Assembly: GCF_013378055.1 (NCBI RefSeq)
Contig: NZ_CP051130.1
Coordinates: 620,001-684,000 of the forward strand
Reading direction: 5' to 3'
Length of the DNA: 64,000 nt
From: Parasphingopyxis sp. CP4
Lineage (GTDB): Bacteria; Pseudomonadota; Alphaproteobacteria; Sphingomonadales; Sphingomonadaceae
Below the pieces are notes generated by a model, which saw nothing but the letters and a program-made list of their open reading frames with translations, had not been told where the DNA came from and searched no databases. The stretch's first letter is position 1. Each line of letters opens with the position of its first letter. Of this stretch, positions 26,369 through 34,994 are shown piece by piece. The position numbers were made by a program, and so were the translations under genes.

Positions 26369-27229
26369 ATGGCCGAATATAGCGATGGCGTCTGGTGGTC
26401 GAATGATGGCCTGCGGTTGCATTATCGCGAATATGGCAGCCCAGGCGCGCGGCCACCGATTATCTGCATGCATGGCCTGACCCGCAATGCGCGGGACTGG
26501 GAGCCGGTGGTCGATCGCCTGGCCGATGATTGGCACATCTATGTCCTGGAAATGCGAGGCCGCGGCGAGAGCGCCTATGCACCCGATCCGATGACCTATG
26601 TACCGCTCACTTATGTCCAGGATGTCGAGGCCTTTCTGACTGACCGGGATATCAAGCGGTACATTGCCTTTGGCACCTCGCTTGGCGGACTGATTACGAT
26701 GCTTCAGGCAGCCACCCGGCCCGAGCGGCTCGCAGCTGCGCTCCTCAACGATGTCGGCCCGGTGATCGAGGAAGCGGGCGTAGACCGGATCCGGGGCTAT
26801 GTGGGCAAGGGTGGCAACTATCCCACTTGGCTCCATGCGGCACGAGCGCTTCGTGGGGGCTTTGGCGATATCTACCCCAATTGGGAGCTCGACGATTGGC
26901 TCGCGATGGCCAAGCGCCTCTGCAAGGAGCAGCCCTCCGGACGCATTGGCTATGATTATGACATGCGGATAGCCGAACCTTTCCGCGTTCCGGGCGGCGA
27001 GGCCGGGTTCGATATGTGGCCTGCCTATGATGGCCTGAAGGATGTGCCGACCCTGCTGGTTCGCGGCGGCCATTCGGAACTATTGTCAACTGATACGGCG
27101 AGCGAAATGAAGCGCCGAAACCCCGATCTCGACGTGGTGATAGTGCCGGATGTGGGGCATGCGCCGTTGCTCAACGAACCCGAGGCCGAAGCGGCAATTG
27201 ATCGCCTGCTTGGGCGAGCTACAGCATGA
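26369..27229 (+). CDS. Alpha/beta-fold hydrolase
   Basis: A 286-residue hydrolase. HG of the oxyanion hole (ICMHGLTRNARDW), the nucleophile elbow GTSLGG (with Ser as nucleophile) and the C-terminal His in VPDVGHAPLL form a complete triad set; the acid is likely the Asp or Glu in the segment before it. Length and motif order resemble haloalkane-dehalogenase-like and ester-hydrolase groups, with serine rather than aspartate as nucleophile. No signal peptide, so it is cytoplasmic. It overlaps the next gene by four bases (ATGA), so the two are expressed together. Substrate unknown. Confidence 0.88.
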   Translation: MAEYSDGVWWSNDGLRLHYREYGSPGARPPIICMHGLTRNARDWEPVVDRLADDWHIYVLEMRGRGESAYAPDPMTYVPLTYVQDVEAFLTDRDIKRYIAFGTSLGGLITMLQAATRPERLAAALLNDVGPVIEEAGVDRIRGYVGKGGNYPTWLHAARALRGGFGDIYPNWELDDWLAMAKRLCKEQPSGRIGYDYDMRIAEPFRVPGGEAGFDMWPAYDGLKDVPTLLVRGGHSELLSTDTASEMKRRNPDLDVVIVPDVGHAPLLNEPEAEAAIDRLLGRATA

Positions 27230-28362
27230 CCGAACCCGCAAACATCCTGCACCTGCACTCAACCTTTTCGCTTGGCGGGAAGGAAGCGCGCGCGGTGCAG
27301 CTGATGAATGTGTTTGGTGATTCTGCGCGGCATTCGATCATCAGCGCAATGCCGGATGAAATGGGTGCGCGCGATGCGATCGACCCGGCTATTTCCGTCG
27401 ACTATCCCGATCATGCGCCCTCGCTACAGGGCAAGCCGGGTCTGCGCCGTTATCGGGCATGGGCGAAATACCTGCGGCAGTTTGATTTGATCCTCACCTA
27501 TAATTGGGGATCGATGGATGCCGTAATGGCGCATCGCCTGGCACCGGGTCGGCTCCCGCCAATTATCCATCACGAAGACGGCTTCAATGCCGATGAAGCC
27601 GATCGATTGAAGCGCAGGCGATCCGTGTTTCGCCGTTTGGCTTTTCCAACGCTTCATGCACTCGTCGTGCCGTCGGATCGACTGAGAGACATTGCGATCG
27701 CGATTTGGAAACAGCCGCGCGAGCGACTGCACCAGATTGCCAATGGCATCACCGTGTCGCGCTATGGCCATCCGCCAGAGCCGGACGCAATTCCAGGGTT
27801 TACCCGCAATCCTGGCGATATCGTTGTCGGCACCGTTGCAGGCTTGCGCGAAGTGAAGGATTTAACGCGGCTTGTGCGGGCGGTGGCAGAGTTGCCGGAC
27901 AATGTCCGGCTCGTAATCGCCGGAGAGGGGCCGGATCGAATCAAGATCGCTGCCGAGGCGGAAAAATGCGGAATTGCTGATCGGGTAGTGCTGCCCGGCT
28001 TTCTGGACCGCCCGTGGCGCTATATCGGCCATTTCGACATTTTCGCGCTCTCGTCGCGCAGTGAGCAGTTCCCGATATCGGTGGTTGAAGCCATGGCGGC
28101 AGGTCTGCCGGTGGTTTCGCCGAATGTAGGCGATGTCTTCACTATGGTTTCGGTCCCCAATCGGGCGTTGATCGTAGGAAAAAGTGCCAATCTGGCGGAT
28201 CCGCTTCGCAAGCTGATCGAAGATGCCCCCTTGGCCAGGCAGATTGGCGCAGAAAACCGTGTCAAAGCGGCAGATGCGTTTGACGAAGCCCATATGATCG
28301 CGGCCTATTCGGATCTCTACACAGAAGCGATGCAGCGGGCGGAACCCTTGGTCGGTGAGTAA
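27226..28362 (+). CDS. Glycosyltransferase family 4 protein
   Basis: A 378-residue GT-B glycosyltransferase. The N-terminal half opens with HLHSTFSLGGKEARAVQLMN, the glycine-rich acceptor-side loop. The C-terminal half carries VGTVAGLREVKDLTRLVRAV, LVIAGEGPDRIKI, and the donor-binding segment SSRSEQFPISVVEAMAAGLPVV with the E-x7-E-like motif of GT4 enzymes. It probably transfers a sugar to a lipid or surface polysaccharide at the inner face of the membrane, but neither donor nor acceptor can be assigned. No other polysaccharide genes are adjacent, and it is coupled to the upstream hydrolase. Confidence 0.88.
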   Translation: MTEPANILHLHSTFSLGGKEARAVQLMNVFGDSARHSIISAMPDEMGARDAIDPAISVDYPDHAPSLQGKPGLRRYRAWAKYLRQFDLILTYNWGSMDAVMAHRLAPGRLPPIIHHEDGFNADEADRLKRRRSVFRRLAFPTLHALVVPSDRLRDIAIAIWKQPRERLHQIANGITVSRYGHPPEPDAIPGFTRNPGDIVVGTVAGLREVKDLTRLVRAVAELPDNVRLVIAGEGPDRIKIAAEAEKCGIADRVVLPGFLDRPWRYIGHFDIFALSSRSEQFPISVVEAMAAGLPVVSPNVGDVFTMVSVPNRALIVGKSANLADPLRKLIEDAPLARQIGAENRVKAADAFDEAHMIAAYSDLYTEAMQRAEPLVGE

Positions 28363-28422
28363 ATAGGTCGCATCCGCAAAGAAATATGCCTATATGGCGC
28401 CCTGAACCGGGTCGGAGTGAGT

Positions 28423-29826
28423 ATGTTCAAAGGTTTGAATGCCATCAACTATGGCGGCCGCGAAGTATTGCCGTTGATAGAAGGCGGCAAAGGAGTCGCA
28501 GCGACGAACTTTATGAGTTCCGGCGCTTGGGCGGCTGCTGGTGGAATCGGCACGGTTTCCGCCGTAAACGCAGATAGTTATGATGCGGAGGGCCGTATCA
28601 TTCCGCAGATTTACCGCGGCAAGCGCCGCGCAGATCGGCACCAGGAGCTGATCCAATATGCGATCGACGGTGCGGTTGCGCAGGTCCAGCGCGCCTTTGA
28701 AGTCGCCAGCGGTCGCGGTGCAATCAATATCAATGTGCTGTGGGAAATGGGCGGTGCGCAGGATGTTCTGCATGGCGTTCTCGAAAAAACGCGTGGCTTG
28801 GTAGCCGGCGTAACCTGCGGCGCAGGCATGCCCTATAAGCTGTCTGAGATCGCGGCCTCCTACGAAGTCCATTATCTCCCGATTATCAGCTCTGCCCGGG
28901 CATTTAGGGCGTTATGGAAGCGTGCCTACTCCAAGGCCGCTGAATGGCTGGGCGCGGTGGTTTATGAAGATCCGTGGAAGGCTGGCGGGCATAATGGCCT
29001 GTCCAACGCTGAAGATCCGCTACAGCCTGAAGACCCCTATCCGCGGGTAAAGGCTCTGCGCGATACGATGCGCGCCGAGGGTATTTCAGACGATCTGCCG
29101 ATCATTATGGCGGGTGGTGTCTGGTATCTTCGCGATTGGGATCACTGGATCGATAATCCTGAGCTTGGCCAGATCGCCTTTCAATATGGAACGCGCCCGT
29201 TGTTGACCCAGGAAAGCCCCATTCCGCAGACCTGGAAAGACCGACTTACGCACCTCGATGAAGGCGATATCCTGCTCCACAAATTTTCGCCGACAGGATT
29301 CTATTCCTCGGCTGTTCGTAATGATTTCCTGCGCAATCTTGAGGCACGGTCTGAACGCCAGATCGCCTTTTCGCTCGAGGCGGCAGGCGATCACCAATAT
29401 CAACTCGATGTTGGTGTGAAGGGCAAGAATTTCTGGGTGACGCGCGGCGATCTGTTGCGGGCGCGGGAATGGGACGCTTTGGGCTTCGCAATGGCGCTCA
29501 AAACCCCCGATAATACGCTGGTTTTCGTGACAGCCGAAGAAGCCGCTTTGATCCGGAAGGATCAGGCCGATTGCATGGGTTGCCTCAGCCAGTGCCAATT
29601 CTCGTCCTGGAAGGACAAGGACAACTACACCACCGGCCGGCTTGCCGATCCGCGGTCTTTCTGCATTCAAAAAACGCTGCAGGACATCGTTCATGGCGGC
29701 CCGATGGACCATAATCTGATGTTTGCCGGGCATAATGCCTTCAACTTCAAGACCGATCCCTTTTACTCGAACGGCTTTGTTCCGACGGTGAAACAGCTGG
29801 TCGAGCGTATCCAGACCGGCGATTAA
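28423..29826 (+). CDS. Nitronate-monooxygenase-like FMN oxidoreductase with cysteine cluster
   Basis: A 467-residue TIM-barrel flavoprotein of the 2-nitropropane dioxygenase / nitronate monooxygenase superfamily. The VAGVTCGAGMPYKLSEIAAS segment, the IIMAGGVWYLRDW loop and the IAFQYGTRPLLTQESPI block, which bind the flavin phosphate, are visible. It is about 100 residues longer than classic NMOs. Near the C-terminus is a cluster CMGCLSQC followed about 24 residues later by another Cys (SFCIQK), a pattern suggestive of metal or Fe-S binding. ATG 28423 is preceded by GGAG at five bases and is preferred over GTG 28417. Substrate is unknown; other members act as enoyl reductases (PfaD type). Confidence 0.82.
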   Translation: MFKGLNAINYGGREVLPLIEGGKGVAATNFMSSGAWAAAGGIGTVSAVNADSYDAEGRIIPQIYRGKRRADRHQELIQYAIDGAVAQVQRAFEVASGRGAININVLWEMGGAQDVLHGVLEKTRGLVAGVTCGAGMPYKLSEIAASYEVHYLPIISSARAFRALWKRAYSKAAEWLGAVVYEDPWKAGGHNGLSNAEDPLQPEDPYPRVKALRDTMRAEGISDDLPIIMAGGVWYLRDWDHWIDNPELGQIAFQYGTRPLLTQESPIPQTWKDRLTHLDEGDILLHKFSPTGFYSSAVRNDFLRNLEARSERQIAFSLEAAGDHQYQLDVGVKGKNFWVTRGDLLRAREWDALGFAMALKTPDNTLVFVTAEEAALIRKDQADCMGCLSQCQFSSWKDKDNYTTGRLADPRSFCIQKTLQDIVHGGPMDHNLMFAGHNAFNFKTDPFYSNGFVPTVKQLVERIQTGD

Positions 29827-29899
29827 GGCGAAACGCTTACCTCGGACATAATTGAAATGCGGCTGTTGCCAGGCCATCAGGCTCGGTAAGGAGTCCCGC

Positions 29900-30259
29900 A
29901 TGGCTGAACGCATCGCCTGGATCATTCTCGCACTGGTGCATCTGATGCCGGCCCTGGCCGCCATCGTGCCATCGACCATTTCGCGACTTTATGGGGTGGA
30001 CGCCGGATCGCCAGTGTTTCCGCTGCTCCATCATCGTGCGGCGCTGTTTGCGGTGATACTTTTGGTCTGTGTCTGGGCAGCCGTCGATCCGGCGGTGCGC
30101 CAGCTGGCGGTTGTTGCCGTTGCGGTATCGATGCTCAGCTTTCTCGCCATCTACCTCGCAAACGGCCAGCCCGCATCGCTGCGGATCATCGCGCTCGTCG
30201 ATCTTGTCGGTTTACCGGCCCTGGCGTTCGTCGCCTGGCGGGCTTTTTTCAGCGCTTGA
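29900..30259 (+). CDS. Small four-helix membrane protein of unknown function
   Basis: A 119-residue protein with four predicted membrane segments: about residues 5-25, 40-62, 65-85 and 93-116. The start ATG 29900 is preceded by TAAGGAG at a good distance. No catalytic or cofactor motif is seen. Its composition is typical of small inner membrane proteins annotated only as hypothetical. It is convergent with amtB, three bases apart. Confidence 0.75.
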   Translation: MAERIAWIILALVHLMPALAAIVPSTISRLYGVDAGSPVFPLLHHRAALFAVILLVCVWAAVDPAVRQLAVVAVAVSMLSFLAIYLANGQPASLRIIALVDLVGLPALAFVAWRAFFSA

Positions 30260-30262
30260 AGC

Positions 30263-31573
30263 CTATTCCCAATCCCAGGCCTTCTCGCCATGCTGGGATA
30301 GATCGAGGCCTTCCTGCTCTTGCTCTTTGGTCGCGCGCATCGGGAAGACGATGCCGACGATCCATGCAATGCCCGCAGTGGCAACCGCTGACCATAATGC
30401 GACCGCACCGATTGCAGTGAGCTGACTAACCAGCTGGCTGGTCATGGTGACCCCATCGGGGTGACCGGCACCGCCCAGGCTGCTCGCCATCAGGATCGCC
30501 AGCAGTGCTGCACCGAGCATGCCGCCGACTCCATGGACGGCGAACACATCGAGCGAATCATCGATCGCAAAGCGGCGTTTGATCAGTCCGACCGCGCCAA
30601 AGCAGACCAGGCCGCCCAAGAAGCCGAGCAATATTGCCCCGCCGGTGCCGACCAGGTTGGCGGCTGGCGTAATCGTCGCCAGGCCCGCAATCACGCCGGT
30701 AGCAACGCCGATGCCAGTTGATTTTCCGAACCGGAGCTTCTCGATCAATGCCCAGGTCAACGCGGCCGTGCTGGCGGCGATATGGGTATTGATGATTGCC
30801 GAACCTGCGGCAAAATTGGCCACCAGGCCAGAACCGCCATTGAAACCGAACCAGCCCACCCAGAGCAGGGCCGCGCCCGCCATTGTGAGCGCAGCGCCAT
30901 GCGGAGGGATAAGCTTTTTCGGAAATCCTTCGCGGCGACCGAGCAGCAGAGCGATGACGAGCGCCGAAACACCGGCCGTCGTATGGACTACGATACCACC
31001 GGCAAAGTCGAGTGCACCGAGTTCGGCCAGCCAGCCTCCACCCCAGATCCAATGGGCGACCGGGATGTAGACGAACAACAACCACAGCGCCGAAAAGACC
31101 ATTACCCAGCCAAAACGCGCCCGTTCGACCCAAGCGCCAACCATGAGTGCTGGTGTGATGATTGCGAAAGTCATCTGGAACAGGGCAAAGCTGGATTCGG
31201 GAATGGTGGTGCCCGGGAAAACTTCACCAAGTCCGGACAGCATGGCGACTTCAAGTCCACCAATAAAGCCGCCTCCTGGTCCAGAAAATACCAGGCTATA
31301 GCCAATCGTGACCCAGATCAGGGAGACGAGGCAGCAGATCCCGAAACACTGCATCACCACTGATAGGAAGTTCTTGGTTCGCACCAGGCCGCCATAAAAA
31401 AGCGCTAGTCCCGGCAGCGTCATCAGCAGCACAAGTGCGCTCGCGGTCAGGATCCATGCCGTGTCTCCCGAATTGACGACGATCGGAGCGGGGAATCCGG
31501 GCTGGGCCGCTGCGGGGCCGGCAATAGTGGCAGTGCCGATCAACGCCAGTCCCGCTTGGATGATGTTCCGCAT
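30263..31573 (-). CDS. amtB: Ammonium transporter
   Basis: A 436-residue Amt-family channel that conducts ammonium/ammonia across the inner membrane. It starts with a cleavable signal-like helix (AGPAAAQPG). Eleven membrane helices follow, with the family blocks GDTAWILTASALVLLMTLPG, DFAGGIVVHTTAGVSALV (with the first pore His) and FAVHGVGGMLGAALLAILMA (with the second His in the pore pair). The C-terminal tail (EQEGLDLSQHGEKAWDWE) is the cytosolic piece that GlnK contacts. No glnK gene is adjacent upstream, which is unusual since the two are normally linked. Confidence 0.95.
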   Translation of the reverse strand: MRNIIQAGLALIGTATIAGPAAAQPGFPAPIVVNSGDTAWILTASALVLLMTLPGLALFYGGLVRTKNFLSVVMQCFGICCLVSLIWVTIGYSLVFSGPGGGFIGGLEVAMLSGLGEVFPGTTIPESSFALFQMTFAIITPALMVGAWVERARFGWVMVFSALWLLFVYIPVAHWIWGGGWLAELGALDFAGGIVVHTTAGVSALVIALLLGRREGFPKKLIPPHGAALTMAGAALLWVGWFGFNGGSGLVANFAAGSAIINTHIAASTAALTWALIEKLRFGKSTGIGVATGVIAGLATITPAANLVGTGGAILLGFLGGLVCFGAVGLIKRRFAIDDSLDVFAVHGVGGMLGAALLAILMASSLGGAGHPDGVTMTSQLVSQLTAIGAVALWSAVATAGIAWIVGIVFPMRATKEQEQEGLDLSQHGEKAWDWE

Positions 31574-31617
31574 TCTTATTCCCCTCAGAATTCTTGCGCC
31601 GGGTTGAGCCCGATCAA

Positions 31618-32631
31618 TTATGCCCAGCCTTCCAGCACCTGATCCGGCGGGCGATGGCCATCGGCCCAGATCCGGATATTGGCGATCACCTTGTCGCCCA
31701 TTGCTTCACGGCCTTCAAAGGTCGCGGAACCGAGGTGCGGCAACAGCACCACATTTTCGAGCGCGAGTAATCGCTCGCCAATATGCGGTTCATTTTCATA
31801 CACATCGAGGCCGGCCCCTGCGATTGCGCCTTTTTCCAGCGCCTCGGTCAGCGCTTCCTCGTCGATAATCTCGCCCCGTGCGGCATTGATGACATAGACA
31901 TCGCTGCCTAACAGCCCGAGCCGTTTCTCATTCAACAGATGATGCGTTTCAGCGGTGTACGGGCAGTTGATCGACAGGATATCGATATCAGCGAGCATAT
32001 CGTCGAGATTGTCCCGCCAAGTTGCCTGGAGCGTCTGCTCAACGGCTTCCGGCAGACGATGGCGGTTATGATAATCGACCTGAATACCAAATCCGCTCGC
32101 ACGGCGGGCGACGGCCTGGCCAATCCGACCCATGCCAATGATTCCCAACCGTTTGCCATTGACCCGATGGCCAAGCATGCCGGTCGGCCCCCAACCTTGC
32201 CAGTCCCCCGCACGGACGAGCTTTTCACCCTCGGCCAGACGGCGCGGTACGGAAATGATCAGCGCCATGACCATGTCAGCTGTATCTTCGGTGAGCACGC
32301 CGGGTGTGTTGGTGACGATGATGTCATTGGCGCGCGCGGCGGCAAGATCGATATGATCGACGCCGACGCCGAAATTGGCGATCAGCTTGAGCTGCGGTCC
32401 AGCGCTATTGAGCAGCTCGGCATCAATTGTGTCGGTAACCGTCGGCACAAAAACCTCGGCCCGCGCAACGGCGTCCTTGAGCTGGTCGACGGACATCGGC
32501 ACATCGTTGCCGTTGAACTCGACATCGAATAGCTCCGCCATGCGCGCTTCCACTTGGGACGGGAGCGTCCGCGTTACGATCGTTTTCGGGCGTTCGGATT
32601 GCGACATCGGGCTGTGGATTGCCGCCTGCAT
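31618..32631 (-). CDS. D-2-hydroxyacid dehydrogenase (glyoxylate/hydroxypyruvate reductase type)
   Basis: A 337-residue NAD(P)-dependent enzyme of the D-isomer 2-hydroxyacid dehydrogenase family. The Rossmann dinucleotide motif is GIIGMGRIGQAVARR. The catalytic residues are visible as Arg in VINAARGEIID, Glu in LDVYENEPHI and His in LLPHLGSAT. It most resembles glyoxylate/hydroxypyruvate reductases, but substrate range in this family cannot be read from sequence. ATG 32607 (MSQSERPK) is an alternative start, and neither has a clear ribosome binding site. It lies 44 bases upstream of amtB on the same strand, and divergent from the SH3 protein. Confidence 0.9.
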   Translation of the reverse strand: MQAAIHSPMSQSERPKTIVTRTLPSQVEARMAELFDVEFNGNDVPMSVDQLKDAVARAEVFVPTVTDTIDAELLNSAGPQLKLIANFGVGVDHIDLAAARANDIIVTNTPGVLTEDTADMVMALIISVPRRLAEGEKLVRAGDWQGWGPTGMLGHRVNGKRLGIIGMGRIGQAVARRASGFGIQVDYHNRHRLPEAVEQTLQATWRDNLDDMLADIDILSINCPYTAETHHLLNEKRLGLLGSDVYVINAARGEIIDEEALTEALEKGAIAGAGLDVYENEPHIGERLLALENVVLLPHLGSATFEGREAMGDKVIANIRIWADGHRPPDQVLEGWA

Positions 32632-32724
32632 GGCATCGCGTCAAGCGCATCACGGCTTGAAGCGAGGGCAACGCTTTGCTTAGAGGTGCAGAGCGGCCAT
32701 CAAAACGGGGGACGGTGGGAAGAA

Positions 32725-33216
32725 ATGCATACTATTATGCGATTGGCGATTGTGGCGCTGGCGGTCTTTGCCCTGTCGCTTCCCAACAGTGTCGAAGCGC
32801 AGAGCCGAGAGACACCCTATTGGGCCTCGATATCGGCCGGGCAAGCGCGGATGCGGACGGGACCGGGCCGCAATTTCCCGATCAGCTGGCTGTATCAGCG
32901 TGCAGGCCTCCCGGTGCAGGTGGTCGAAGTCTATGAGAATTGGCGCAAGATCGAAGATCCGGAAGGGACGCAGGGCTGGATGCTTGTGAATCTGCTCTCC
33001 GCCGATCGCACGGGAATGATTGTTGGCGATATCCGCCCGCTGCGGGAATCGCCGCGACCGGATGCGCGCATTCGCTATCGCGCAGAACCCGGCGTTGTCG
33101 GTCGGATCAGCAGCTGCCGTCGGGGTTGGTGCGAGTTCGATGTGCGCGGGCGGACCGGCTTTGTCGAAACCAGCCACCTTTATGGTGTGAGCGATGATGA
33201 ACGCGTTGATGAATAG
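32725..33216 (+). CDS. Exported SH3-domain protein
   Basis: A 163-residue protein with a signal peptide (RLAIVALAVFALSLPNSVEA then Q). Two bacterial SH3-like (SH3_3) stretches follow: one around ISAGQARMRTGPGRNFPISW, with the WRKIEDPEGTQGWML core, and a shorter one around ARIRYRAEPGVVGRISSCRR to VRGRTGFVETSHL. Such domains bind cell-wall or other extracytoplasmic ligands, so the protein is likely periplasmic. The ATG at 32725 has GGGAAG upstream; ATG 32737 would shorten it by four residues. The adjacent cysteines in SSCRRGWCEF could form a disulfide. It precedes the prepilin peptidase, but no direct link to secretion is shown. Confidence 0.88.
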   Translation: MHTIMRLAIVALAVFALSLPNSVEAQSRETPYWASISAGQARMRTGPGRNFPISWLYQRAGLPVQVVEVYENWRKIEDPEGTQGWMLVNLLSADRTGMIVGDIRPLRESPRPDARIRYRAEPGVVGRISSCRRGWCEFDVRGRTGFVETSHLYGVSDDERVDE

Positions 33217-33258
33217 GACTGCTAGCACGCGCCTTTCTGCGTCCTTGCGACAATAGGG

Positions 33259-34056
33259 GTGGGAGAATTCGCAGACGGGTTGGCCGCCGTACCGTTGATC
33301 TGGCGGATTGCGGCTGGCGCAGTTCTGGGCGCGATAATCGGAAGCTTCCTGGCGACTCTCGCCATTCGCTGGCCTCAGGGTGAATCAGCCAGCGCTGGCC
33401 GATCGCGCTGCGACAGCTGCGATCAGACTCTCGGGGTTTTCGATCTCATTCCGTTGATTGGATATTTCGCGAACCGCGGTCGCTGCCGGAATTGCCGCGC
33501 TGTCATCGATCAGATCCACCCGCTTACTGAAATCGCCGCTGCGCTAGTTGGCGCATTGGCAATTAGCATCCAGCCGAATCTCCATGGGGTGGCGGGCGCT
33601 ATATTGGGTTGGGCGCTGCTGCTGCTGGCGGTCCTCGACATCCGACATTTCTGGCTTCCGGACCGAGTGACTTTGCCGCTGATTCTGGTCGGGCTGGGTG
33701 CGGCATGGATGTTCGGCGCACCCTCACCATTGAGTGCAGCGATCGGGGCAGCTGCAGGTTATCTTCTGCTCACGATTATCAATCTGCTCTATCGCGCACT
33801 GCGGGGCCGCAATGGTTTGGGTGGTGGTGATTCGAAATTGATGGCGGCGATTGGCGCTTGGCTCGGTTGGGAAATGCTGCCGTTGATTCTTTTACTCGCC
33901 AGCACGTCCGGTTTGATTGCGGTGCTGATCTTTGCCGTGCGGGGGCGTGCAATCAGTGGGGCTGATCGCCTGCCGTTCGGCGCATTTCTGGCGCTCGTCG
34001 CATGGCCGCTATGGCTGGCGAGAGATGCATTGGGCGGAATTTTACCGGGATTGTGA
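33259..34056 (+). CDS. gspO: Prepilin peptidase / N-methyltransferase (type IV prepilin leader peptidase)
   Basis: A 265-residue inner membrane aspartic protease that cuts the leader from pseudopilins and methylates the new N-terminus. Two CxxC pairs (Cys51/54 and Cys76/79) form the cytoplasmic zinc-like loop. The catalytic aspartates are Asp127 (AVLDIRHFWLPD) and Asp191 in the GxGD motif (GLGGGDSKL). About seven hydrophobic helices are present. The start is GTG with a short G-rich lead. It lies 83 bases before gspC and processes the GspG-K pseudopilins encoded downstream. Confidence 0.95.
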   Translation: MGEFADGLAAVPLIWRIAAGAVLGAIIGSFLATLAIRWPQGESASAGRSRCDSCDQTLGVFDLIPLIGYFANRGRCRNCRAVIDQIHPLTEIAAALVGALAISIQPNLHGVAGAILGWALLLLAVLDIRHFWLPDRVTLPLILVGLGAAWMFGAPSPLSAAIGAAAGYLLLTIINLLYRALRGRNGLGGGDSKLMAAIGAWLGWEMLPLILLLASTSGLIAVLIFAVRGRAISGADRLPFGAFLALVAWPLWLARDALGGILPGL

Positions 34057-34139
34057 GTCGCTTGAGTCCCGGAAATGTCATAAAACCCGTCATCGCTGTG
34101 TAACACACAACGCCTAGCGCGCGTGTTTCGGGGATTTAT

Positions 34140-34994
34140 ATGAGCCTTTCACTCGACACCCGTATTCAGCGCATGCTGAGGCGGCTGCCGCAAACTCGCT
34201 GGTTTACCGTGCTGGAGATCGTCTTGATCTCTGTGCTGGCCGTGCAATGCGCGCGTCTTGTTTGGGCGATCGCGACTCCGGTTGGGCCCGTCGGTGATTG
34301 GCGCGGTGATGCCGGGGTCCCCACGCTATCCGCGCCAGATATGGCATTGCTTGAGACATTTGATCCCTTCTTCCGGTTGGAAGGAAATGCGCGCGTTGTG
34401 GTCACGGATCTGGATCTCAGGCTGTTTGGTATTCGTATGGACGAGGCGAGCGGCCGCGGATCTGCCATTATTGCCCTGCCAAACGGGGAGCAGGACAGTT
34501 TCTCGGTAGGCGATGAGATAGTTCCTGGCGTGACTTTGGAGGCGGTCGATTTTGATTTCGTTTCGATCTCGCGCAACGGCAGCAGCGAACAAATTTTCCT
34601 GGACCAGTCGGGATCCACTGCCTCGCCAACGCCTCAGGCCACAGCTCCCAGTGCAGCGAGCCCGCCAACACGATCAACAGTGTCGCAGCGGATTAATCGG
34701 CCAACAGCCCAGCGCATCACACCAAGCGCCCTCGCGGCCGGCACGCAGATCTCCCCGCGACGTGAAGGCAATCGTCTGACGGGCATCGTACTTCAGCCCA
34801 GCGGAGAGAGTGCCGATGCATTGCGAGCGGCAGGATTTGAACCTGGTGATGTGATTGTTTCGATTAATGGCGAACGGGTGCAGGATATGGGCCAGGCGGT
34901 GAGCTTTGCTAATAACCTTGGGACTGGAGACAGGTTTGTGCAGGTGGAACGCAATGGCGAAACCATTTCGTTTCGCGCAAGGGTAGGTGAATGA
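34140..34994 (+). CDS. gspC: Type II secretion inner membrane protein GspC
   Basis: A 284-residue bitopic protein that links the inner membrane platform with the secretin. One transmembrane helix (about residues 22-42, VLEIVLISVLAVQCARLVW) is followed by a periplasmic homology region (AIIALPNGEQDSFSVGDEIV), a Thr/Ser/Pro-rich linker and a C-terminal PDZ domain (GIVLQPSGESADALRAAGFE, then GDVIVSING). First gene of the gspC-N array; its stop overlaps the gspD start (ATGA). Confidence 0.92.
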   Translation: MSLSLDTRIQRMLRRLPQTRWFTVLEIVLISVLAVQCARLVWAIATPVGPVGDWRGDAGVPTLSAPDMALLETFDPFFRLEGNARVVVTDLDLRLFGIRMDEASGRGSAIIALPNGEQDSFSVGDEIVPGVTLEAVDFDFVSISRNGSSEQIFLDQSGSTASPTPQATAPSAASPPTRSTVSQRINRPTAQRITPSALAAGTQISPRREGNRLTGIVLQPSGESADALRAAGFEPGDVIVSINGERVQDMGQAVSFANNLGTGDRFVQVERNGETISFRARVGE

